A stretch of DNA of 64,000 nt from Nocardia sp. BMG51109. Lineage in GTDB: Bacteria > Actinomycetota > Actinomycetes > Mycobacteriales > Mycobacteriaceae. The stretch covers positions 310,001 to 374,000 of the forward strand of contig NZ_JAFQ01000004.1 in NCBI RefSeq assembly GCF_000526215.1, given 5' to 3'. The notes under the pieces were generated by a model. It was not told the DNA's origin. It saw nothing but the letters and a program-made list of their open reading frames with translations, and did not search any database. This document shows, in pieces, positions 44,910 through 52,006 of the stretch. Position 1 is the first letter of the stretch, and the number at the start of each line of letters is the position of its first letter. The translations under genes and the position numbers were made by a program.

Positions 44910-45839
44910 TCACAGCGTGACCACGATCTTGCCGTGGACATGGCGTTCGGCTTGCGCCGTCACGGCATCGCGGATCTTCTCGATCGGGAAGGTCGCGGCG
45001 ATCGGCACGGTGATCTCGCCGGCGAGGATCGCGTCGGTGATTCGTGCCGTGGCGTCCGGGCTCGCGTCGAAACCGCCGGTCGGGCGCACGCCGACGGGAG
45101 GATTGGGGCCCGCGGCGATCGTGGAGATCCGTTCGGGCGGCACGCCGAGCGCGAGCGCGGTCTCGGCCGTTTCGGTGCCGAACAGGTCGGTGGCCGCGGT
45201 CACGCCGCCGGGAGCCAGCGCCCGTACCCGGTCGGCCAGTCCGGCGCCGTAGGCCACGGGCTCGGTGCCGAACTGCCGCAGGAACTCGAAGGTGCTCTGC
45301 GAGGCGGTCCCGATCACCCTGGCGCCGGCGAGCTTCGCGAGCTGTACGGCGAACACGCCCACACCGCCTGCGGCGCCGCCGATCAGGACGGTGTCGCCGG
45401 AGCGCAGGTCGATCGCCGCCAACGCGGCGGCGGCGGTCATGCCGGCCACCGGCAGCGTGGCCGCCACCTCGTCGGCGATGCCCTCCGGCGTGTGCCAGAG
45501 CGACTCGGTCGGCCCGCCGGGCGTCGCGAGCACCACGAAGTCGGCGGCGGCCCTACCCAGCGCGCCGCCGTAGACACGCTCGCCCACCGCGAAACCTTCA
45601 GCGCCGGTGCCGATTTCGTCGACGACTCCGGCGAAGTCGTACCCGAAGCCGGACGGCACGGTGATCCCGAACTGCGCCGCCACCTCGGGGCGCGCGGCAA
45701 TGCCCCAGTCCATGGGGTTCAGGCCGGCCGCGGTCACCCGGACGCGAACCTCACCCGGCCCGGCGTGCGGTTCCGGAACCTCCCGCACCTGGAGCACCTC
45801 GGGACCTCCGAATGCCTCATAGATAACAGCCCTGCTCAT
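44910..45839 (-). CDS. NADP-dependent zinc-less alcohol dehydrogenase/quinone reductase (MDR)
   Basis: A 309-residue medium-chain reductase without the zinc ligands of alcohol dehydrogenases. The GroES-like N-terminus has AAGLNPMDWGIAARP and FGYDFAGVVDEIG, and the cofactor-binding segment is TVLIGGAAGGVGVFAVQLAK. It probably reduces quinones or enones. The ATG at 45839 follows GGAGG. It is divergent from a TetR gene, with an elaborate inverted-repeat operator between them. Confidence 0.87.
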   Translation of the reverse strand: MSRAVIYEAFGGPEVLQVREVPEPHAGPGEVRVRVTAAGLNPMDWGIAARPEVAAQFGITVPSGFGYDFAGVVDEIGTGAEGFAVGERVYGGALGRAAADFVVLATPGGPTESLWHTPEGIADEVAATLPVAGMTAAAALAAIDLRSGDTVLIGGAAGGVGVFAVQLAKLAGARVIGTASQSTFEFLRQFGTEPVAYGAGLADRVRALAPGGVTAATDLFGTETAETALALGVPPERISTIAAGPNPPVGVRPTGGFDASPDATARITDAILAGEITVPIAATFPIEKIRDAVTAQAERHVHGKIVVTL

Positions 45840-45862
45840 GGGAACCTCCGACAGACAGTGAC

Positions 45863-45908
45863 GGGACTTTGTCCCATCACCATACACCGAGTGATGGGAC
45901 AAAGCCCC
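45863..45908. promoter_or_regulatory. large TetR-type operator (paired palindromes)
   Basis: GGGACTTTGTCCCATCAC (45863-45880) and GTGATGGGACAAAGCCCC (45891-45908) form an inverted repeat with 17 of 18 matching positions around a 10-bp spacer. Each arm also contains its own GGGAC-xxx-GTCCC-like palindrome. This would accommodate two TetR dimers and control both divergent genes; the right arm ends 13 bp before the TetR ATG. Confidence 0.82.
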
Positions 45909-45921
45909 GTATCCTGTTCCC

Positions 45922-46491
45922 ATGGCCCGCTGGCAACCCGACGCACCACAGCGACTCGCCGTCGCAGCCCTCGAGCTGTTCGAGGAGCGGGGCTACGAGA
46001 ACACGACGGTGATCGAGATCGCGGAGCGCGCCGGGCTCACGAAGAGCACCTTCTTCCGGCACTTCCCGGACAAGCGCGAGGTGCTCTTCGGCGGGGGCAC
46101 GATGACCGAACTGCTCGTCGAGGGGATCGCCGCGGCGCCGAGCTCGGCCACCCCGCTCGAGGCCGTGGCCCATGCCCTGGACGCGATCGGAAGAGAAGCC
46201 TTCACGCTCGACCGCCGCGGATTCGGCGCCCGGCGGCAGGCGGTGATCGCCGCCAATCCGGAATTGCGGGAACGTGAGGCGCTGAAGGGGCTTCGCCTCA
46301 CCGCGTTGATGGTCGAGTCGCTCGAACGCCGCGGCGTCCCCAGCCTGATCGCGCGCGTGTCCGCGGAACTGGGCGCGCTGGCCTGGACGATCGCCTACGA
46401 ACGGTGGAGCGACCCGGCCAACGGCGAGGAGTTCGGTGAACTCGCGCGGCGATCACTCACCGAAGTGAAAGCGGCCGGTTCCTCGTGCTGA
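45922..46491 (+). CDS. TetR family transcriptional regulator
   Basis: A 189-residue repressor with an N-terminal helix-turn-helix (ALELFEERGYENTTVIEIAERAGLTKSTFFRHFPDKREVLF). The ligand domain gives no clue. The start MARWQPDAPQRLA overlaps the operator/promoter region closely, so transcription may begin very near the start codon. It most likely controls itself and the divergent MDR gene. Confidence 0.87.
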   Translation: MARWQPDAPQRLAVAALELFEERGYENTTVIEIAERAGLTKSTFFRHFPDKREVLFGGGTMTELLVEGIAAAPSSATPLEAVAHALDAIGREAFTLDRRGFGARRQAVIAANPELREREALKGLRLTALMVESLERRGVPSLIARVSAELGALAWTIAYERWSDPANGEEFGELARRSLTEVKAAGSSC

Positions 46492-46539
46492 CACAACAGC
46501 ATTCGCGCCAGCGGCATGCGGGAGCAATGCATATCGGGT

Positions 46540-47115
46540 TCAGTCGCGTTCGGCGGTACGGACCCGTTCGGCGAACTCCCAGAGCGCGAGTTCTCGGTCA
46601 CGGTCATAGGACTCATCGGATGACCGTGCGTCTTCGGTCCGGTCGATACACGCCCCGGAAGATGCGCTGACTTCACCGAGAACGGCGCCGGCCATCTTCC
46701 GGCCCGCCGCCTGAACGGAGTCCGCCAGCGGGGTGGCGGTAAACACCGGCGTGATCCACCGCATGACGATCCGCGCCGTGAGGCCGCCGTCTCGTAGCCG
46801 TCCGGCGTGCTGTGCACGGCGTCGCCGAGCGAGACCCCCGGCGTTTCCGACGATTCCGCTCAACGGCGGTAGCGCGCCGCTGTCCAGCATCTGCCGGACG
46901 GTATCGACAGCGCTGTGGATGCTTACCGAACTCGAGAGATCGGTTTCGACGAAAGTCACTTCGCGCCCCGGGGCGCGCAGCCCGGACACCGTCGCTCGAC
47001 CCGATCCGCCCCGGGCCATGAGCACAAGGTACAGTTGCGGGTCGCGTCGTAGCAGTTCGGCGGCCGTCGAGCGACCGATGCCGCTCGTGGCGCCGGTCAT
47101 CACCAGTGTGTGCAT
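46540..47115 (-). pseudogene. short-chain dehydrogenase/reductase, frameshifted with internal deletion
   Basis: The N-terminus is a good SDR (LVMTGATSGIGRSTAAELL; later IVGNAG). After IVGNAG the natural continuation (VSLGDAVHSTPDGYET) lies in another frame, indicating a one-base insertion. The catalytic centre is then missing, and the remaining frame picks up an SDR C-terminus (MRWITPVFTATPLADSV and SSDESYDRDRELALWEFAER). The 191-codon open frame is therefore unlikely to make an active enzyme. Confidence 0.8.
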
Positions 47116-47735
47116 GTCGTCTCGTTTCGGTTCCGAACGGTCGGGCGTCGTCGCTCATCGAGAATCAGTTGACATCGAAACTGCCGCCGCGACCAGGCAA
47201 GCCCTGCTACGCACAGCCTCCGCCCTGCTCGACGAGGACGGAATGGAGGCCGTGACGCTGCGCACGGTGGGCACGGGTGCCGGCGTTTCGCGCTCGGCCG
47301 CTTACCGTCACTTCGCGAACAAGGAGGCGATGCTCGCGGCGATGAGCCTCGCGAGCTGGGAGCAACTCACGGCGCGGGTTGAACAGATCGCCGCGGACTC
47401 GACCCTGCCCCCGGACAAGGCACTGCACGCCGCGATCAACGCCCTCATGACCATCGCCCGCAATCGCCCGAACCTCTACCGGTTGATGCTGCTCCGAGCC
47501 CCCTTTCGGCCCCACCGCGGCCACAGACGTCAGAGTCCGATCGCAGGACGCCTTCCTCACCCTGGTCAGCCGCGTCGTCCGGCCCGACCTCGGCCGCCCG
47601 TTCTCGGGCCTCCTCCTCGCCGCCGCCCACGGAATCGCCGACCTCGAAGCCGGCGGCTACCTCGACGCCGAGAAGTGGCATGCCGACGGAGATCAGCTCA
47701 TCGAGCTACTGATCCACACTTTGCCGCGCCGCTGA
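47114..47735 (+). pseudogene. TetR family regulator with a frameshift
   Basis: The helix-turn-helix part is intact (ALLRTASALLDEDGMEAVTL, RTVGTGAGVSRSAAYRHF) up to LYRLMLLRAP. Near position 47500 the frame breaks. The correct continuation (FGPTAATDVRVRSQDAFLTL, then GIADLEAGGYLDAEKWHADG) is in another frame and ends at the TGA of 47733-47735. A single-base change could restore it, so a sequencing error remains possible. It overlaps the start of the divergent SDR pseudogene. Confidence 0.78.
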
Positions 47736-47895
47736 TCCGGGGCCTGGTCGGGCTGAGTGCACGATCGACCCGCAGGAACAACTTGGGGCCCTCGCGACTC
47801 GAGCTCCAAGAAGACCCCAGCCATACGGCACCGTCCAATCATGACCATCTCGCCGACCCGGCGATTCTTTGTCAGCAGATTCCGGGATCATCACC
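47736..47895. other. non-coding gap, no feature recognised
   Basis: Nothing convincing was found between the decayed TetR gene and the leader-like sequence of the left CRISPR array. Confidence 0.5.
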
Positions 47896-48072
47896 GCGAG
47901 CGCTCCGTCGAACCGAAAATCCCACCAAGTGCTCGCGGAGACAAACCAGCAGCTCAAGGACATAATCGGCCGCAACCACTCGCGCCGAAGACCCATCTTT
48001 GCGATCCTGAAATGGGAGCGTTCGCAGAGACCCCTAAAACCGCAGGTGAAACGGGCCAAATTCCCAACCCTG
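47896..48072 (+). promoter_or_regulatory. leader of the left CRISPR array
   Basis: About 175 bp before the first repeat align collinearly by eye with the 173 bp before the main array (55799-55971). Shared pieces in order are GAGCGCT, ATCGGCCG, ATC-TGAAA, GGAGCG-TCGC, GCAGGT and GGGCCA-ATT. No gene overlaps it convincingly. The shared leader implies the two arrays are of the same type and were duplicated or were once one locus. Confidence 0.7.
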
Positions 48073-48242
48073 CCGCAGCCGCTTCGACGGCTGCACTTCA
48101 TTGAGGCTGTGCCACCGATTCGGCCAGCAACCCGCTGCTCGCCGAGGTCGCAGCCGCTTCCGCGGCTGCACTTCATTGAGGGTCGCCGGAAGGCGAGATG
48201 TACCCGGATCTGCAACTGCCATGTCGCCGTTCTTCATTCGGC
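48073..48242 (+). CRISPR. left relic CRISPR array (2-3 repeats)
   Basis: Two clear repeats end at 48107 and 48182 (75-bp period), each with the hairpin GCAGCCGC...GGCTGC followed by TTCATTGAGG. A third, badly decayed copy ends near 48242, only 60 bp on. Repeat type and orientation are the same as in the main array. Confidence 0.85.
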
Positions 48243-48331
48243 GAGACCATCGGCATAGTCGCCAACCAAGAAGTGGACGAGCGGCACCTCCTTCTGTGTA
48301 GCAGCGTACCCGCGGTCGACGTCTGTGAACC

Positions 48332-48706
48332 TCAGTCCCCTCTTCCTTGAATACACAGCAGAAGCCCAGCCAGCTGGCGCCGATCAATATCAACTTGGAG
48401 CCGGACAGTGGGCACCGCCGATGACCGGAGCCGTCGATCTGCACCGATCCGTTTGAGTTCTCGATTCTCGGTACGCAGCCGTTGGAGTTCGCTACGCTCG
48501 GCCGCCGACAAGTCCGTCAGATCCCCGCTCGGTTGAACCCCTTCCGCGAGTTCTTTGCAGATCCACGCCCGCAATGTCCCGGGATGCACACCAACCAGCG
48601 GGCCGATCACCTTCGCGATCGCATACGGTGAATCGCCCTTGTCTAGGTATGGCAAGGCCAAACGAACGGCGGCCTCGCGATGCCAGGACGGATAGCGTTT
48701 CGACAT
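48332..48706 (-). mobile_element. truncated IS3-family orfA transposase fragment
   Basis: The frame beginning MSKRYPSWHREAAVRLALPY has the helix-turn-helix of IS3-type OrfA proteins (GVHPGTLRAWICKELAEG) and the start of the leucine-zipper region (LSAAERSELQRLRTENRELK). Similarity ends there; the usual tail and the whole orfB integrase are missing. No clear terminal inverted repeats were found. It separates the left array from an orphan repeat, so it probably inserted into, or caused loss of part of, that array. Confidence 0.7.
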
Positions 48707-48893
48707 GGTGAGCTCCGTCACTCCCCAAGAGGGAGACATCTTCGATTGTTACGCCCTCTTGCTAGTTCGTTCCGACACAAAGGGATTCAACTCACCCTCG
48801 CGCGAGACTGACGATAGCACCGTCGCATCAAGATCGTAATATGGCTATCGGAGTTACAATAGACAAGTATTCTACTCCGGTGATAACTTGCAG

Positions 48894-48929
48894 CATGGGA
48901 CGTTTGACGACGTCGACCTTCATTGAGGC
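48894..48929 (+). CRISPR. orphan degenerate CRISPR repeat
   Basis: GCAGC followed by a new hairpin (GACGT-TTG-ACGTC-like) and then ACCTTCATTGAGGC matches the repeat at both ends but has a replaced stem. It lies 210 bp upstream of csb1 with no neighbouring repeats. It is most simply the last copy of the left array, cut off by the IS3 fragment. Confidence 0.65.
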
Positions 48930-49139
48930 TTGTCCATCGTCTACTCCTGAATGAGATGCAGGGACTGCGACCGGATGGCAATTCCATTCGGTCACTTCGG
49001 ATCCGGAGCGCACCGCAGGCTCCGGATTACTTCCCCAAACTACCGATCTGCGCCTACATGTCGGTCCCACGGTGCATGATCCTTCTTGCCGACATCCAGT
49101 CAGCAACCATTCGGAATTAATTGCGTTGGAGGAGATCTC

Positions 49140-50339
49140 GTGCCCGCACTGTCCTACGACCACCTGCTGGCCGCATGCTCGGCCGGCGGATCGTCGGCAC
49201 TCACTTCGGTAACCGAACTGGCTCCGGCCGGCGGCATGCATACCGGAGTAGCACCTGCTCGCTATGTCGACGGGAGCCGGGCCACCTTTGCCTTCGAAAC
49301 CCGGTTCATCGACGGCGAACCCGTCAAGACGGTGATCATCGACCAGAAGCAGAGCACGCTCAACAGGATCGAAGCCGCAGTCTGCAATGCTATCGACGAC
49401 GGCCATCCACTGTTCGATCTTGTCCCCCGCGTACAGGTCTCGTACGGGGACGAGGTGTACTCGGATTTGCAACTCCCACATCGAGTCTTCGACGGACATA
49501 TCCGCGCCGGAACGGTGGACGGTCGATCGGTCACGGCCCACGACTCGTATCGAGCCGCGCGCAACGCCACTCCCGGAAACGCTCGCGCCCTACTCGAGTT
49601 CGCCCCGACGGCGCTGGTGCTGGGAGCATGGGATGCTTCCAGGCGCACTCGCCAAGGCCGCTACCGCAGCTCCCTGGTGGGCGAGGTCATCGGGGTACTG
49701 GCTGATCAGACCGTGGACCAGCAGCATCTACCGCGACGTGGCGGCGCACGCGTCGATCCCGTCGCCGCGAGCGTGCAGTTGAAGGGCGACGACCTCAAAT
49801 CTCTGGCCGAAGCACAGCGTGAAGAGTTGAGCCTCAAGCTGATCGGCAAGATCGATAAGGCGTCCTCCACCAGAGGCGAGAAGGAGAACTCCGGGTCGGT
49901 ACTGGGGCTGGGAGCAATACCGCCGTCGCTGGAAAGTCTCGGAGTCGTGGCATGCCGCCGCATCATCCGAACGCACGTCTTGAGCTTCGCCACCCTACGT
50001 CAGCTGCGTTTCGGTGCCGGTCCCGCGGGTGATTCCGCGTGCCGAACGCTGCTGGCGGCGTTCGCCCTCGCCGGGCTGGCACGCTCGGATGCCGAACTCT
50101 ACCTTCGAGCGAACTGCGATCTGATCGAGAACGACGCACCTGCGGTCAGGATGGACGCACGCAACGGCAATTCCGTGGATTTGGAGCCGTTGACGGTCGA
50201 CGAAACGGATACGTTGCTCGCGACGGCACTCGATGAGGCGCGCAGCGAGGCCGGAATCCGTTGGGAAGGACAGGTCTTCGATGTCACGGGCAACCCGGTC
50301 GTCTACGCCACGGCCACTGCGGACACTGCCGGAGAGTAG
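49140..50339 (+). CDS. csb1: type I-U (I-G) CRISPR-associated protein Csb1 (Cas7 backbone subunit)
   Basis: A 399-residue RAMP-type protein expected to polymerise along the crRNA as the Cascade backbone. The N-terminal region (SALTSVTELAPAGGMHTGVA, then TVIIDQKQSTLNRIEAAV) and ARALLEFAPTALVLGAWD are typical of the GSU0053/Csb1 family. The GTG start follows GGAGGAG by five bases. It is the first gene of the operon csb1-csb2-cas3-csb3, which lies between two arrays. No promoter is obvious in the 210 bp upstream. Confidence 0.85.
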   Translation: MPALSYDHLLAACSAGGSSALTSVTELAPAGGMHTGVAPARYVDGSRATFAFETRFIDGEPVKTVIIDQKQSTLNRIEAAVCNAIDDGHPLFDLVPRVQVSYGDEVYSDLQLPHRVFDGHIRAGTVDGRSVTAHDSYRAARNATPGNARALLEFAPTALVLGAWDASRRTRQGRYRSSLVGEVIGVLADQTVDQQHLPRRGGARVDPVAASVQLKGDDLKSLAEAQREELSLKLIGKIDKASSTRGEKENSGSVLGLGAIPPSLESLGVVACRRIIRTHVLSFATLRQLRFGAGPAGDSACRTLLAAFALAGLARSDAELYLRANCDLIENDAPAVRMDARNGNSVDLEPLTVDETDTLLATALDEARSEAGIRWEGQVFDVTGNPVVYATATADTAGE

Positions 50340-50341
50340 TT

Positions 50342-52006
50342 ATGACCACTGCGATCGTCGCCGAATTCCTTCTCGGCACCTACACCGGCCACCGCTCAGA
50401 CGGGTCACCCGACCCGTTGCCCAGTCCCCTCCGACTGCATGCCGCGCTCCTCAACGCTGCCGGCCAGGGCATGACAGCGGTGGAGGGCCGGAACGGACTG
50501 GAACCCTCGCCGGAAGCTCGCGCCGCGCTGGACTGGCTGGAGGCCAATCCGCCCACTGGTCTGCTCCTCCCCGACCGCAGACCGTGCTCCCGAGGAGTCA
50601 CCGCTTACCGGAAAGAAGGGCTGATCCGGAAGGAAGGCGGGGAGTGGAAGGACAAGGTCACCGAGAGGGCATTCTCGGACAGCTACGCGCTGTCCGGCCC
50701 GCTCGGATGGTGTTGGCAAGCAATGCCTTCCACGATTCGACACACATTCGAAGACCTGTGCCGAGATGTCGGCTGTCTCGGCGAGGCAACAAGCCCGGTG
50801 CGTTTGCGAGTCGCCGATGAGGTGGAACCGACGCACCTTGTCGACGAAGGGGCTACCTCCCTCGATCCGGTGGAACCGGGCACCGTCACGGTCGGGACTG
50901 CCGAGCCCGGCCGCGCGGCGGCGCTCGGTATCGCTCATGAAGCTGCCACTCGCCGGATCCCCTCGGTTTCACAAGACGCCCACAGCTCGTCGGAGGAAAC
51001 GCGGCCGAGCGTCGTCCCGTCGGGCGTAGCCTCCTCGACGACGCGCTTCCGGAAGGCCGGTTCCGAATCTGTAACCCAGCCTCTTGCCGACACGCCGTGG
51101 CCGGAAGTACTTGTCGTTCCGGCACAATCGACGAGCACCGCTCCGGTGCCCGACGAGGACAGACTCGCCTGGTGCGTGGCGCTGCACCGTGCACTGGTAT
51201 CGCAAATCGGTTTCGGCGCACCTCCGGAACTGACCGGCCGATACTTCGAGGGCGTCCAACCACCGGCGAACCGGATTGCCATCCAGTTCATCCCCGCTCA
51301 CCATCGGCACCCGTTGTCCGACGAAGTGCGGCCGCACACAGGGACGGCAGGGACGTTCGCCGTGATGCTGCCGCCTATCGGAGACCGAGAGCGGGCGACT
51401 ATCTATTCCGCCCTGCTGGCCCTGTCCACGGTCTACCGGGCAGACTCGAACGCCCGCGCCCATGGCACCGTGCCACCAGCAACGCGAGGAGGCAAGCGCG
51501 CCCGAGGGCCGGAACTGCGGCTCGGCGACCCCACCCTGATCCGCGCCGATACGTTCTGGGCCGCACCGGATCATGACGTGGTCAGATTGTGGCGCACCGA
51601 CCCGCTGGCAATTCCGGAAACGTCGACGCGGCGTCGGGACAGCCGCCGCCGCTGGACATTCCGCGAGTCCGCGCACCTGTCCATCGGTCTGGTGTGGCGT
51701 GACCGGTTCGCCGCGGATCTGCAAGGCGCCCACCGTTTCGAACGGATCGCCGCGTCCGTCGCCGACCAGCATCCGGGCGGTCGTGTCATCGAGGCAGCAG
51801 CCGTCCCGCGATCCGACGTGTCCCTGTGGGTGCACAAGACCGCCGAGCACGTGGCTACGATTCCGTATCGAGCCACGCTCGACCTGCGAGCCCTGTCCGA
51901 CGACCGAGCGATAGTCGCCATCGGGCAGAGCCGTCACCTCGGCGGCGGTCTACTCGTTCCGCGCGACGTGCCGGAACAGATGCTGAGGGAGCGTGAAAGA
52001 TGTTGA
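50342..52006 (+). CDS. csb2: type I-U (I-G) CRISPR-associated protein Csb2 (Cas5-Cas6-like)
   Basis: A 554-residue GSU0054-family protein, which in this subtype combines Cas5-like and Cas6-like roles and cuts the pre-crRNA. The N-terminal RRM-like part is MTTAIVAEFLLGTYTGH, and the C-terminal glycine-rich loop IGQSRHLGGGLLVPRDV corresponds to the Cas6-type G-loop; a histidine beside it is a candidate catalytic residue. Residues ~190-270 are low-complexity and poorly conserved-looking. It begins 2 bp after csb1 and overlaps cas3 by 7 bp. Confidence 0.85.
   Translation: MTTAIVAEFLLGTYTGHRSDGSPDPLPSPLRLHAALLNAAGQGMTAVEGRNGLEPSPEARAALDWLEANPPTGLLLPDRRPCSRGVTAYRKEGLIRKEGGEWKDKVTERAFSDSYALSGPLGWCWQAMPSTIRHTFEDLCRDVGCLGEATSPVRLRVADEVEPTHLVDEGATSLDPVEPGTVTVGTAEPGRAAALGIAHEAATRRIPSVSQDAHSSSEETRPSVVPSGVASSTTRFRKAGSESVTQPLADTPWPEVLVVPAQSTSTAPVPDEDRLAWCVALHRALVSQIGFGAPPELTGRYFEGVQPPANRIAIQFIPAHHRHPLSDEVRPHTGTAGTFAVMLPPIGDRERATIYSALLALSTVYRADSNARAHGTVPPATRGGKRARGPELRLGDPTLIRADTFWAAPDHDVVRLWRTDPLAIPETSTRRRDSRRRWTFRESAHLSIGLVWRDRFAADLQGAHRFERIAASVADQHPGGRVIEAAAVPRSDVSLWVHKTAEHVATIPYRATLDLRALSDDRAIVAIGQSRHLGGGLLVPRDVPEQMLRERERC

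Noticed and set aside
47736..49139. Possible cas1/cas2/cas4 remnants near the left array.
   Set aside because: All frames were read; only the IS3 orfA fragment and repeat-derived frames were found.
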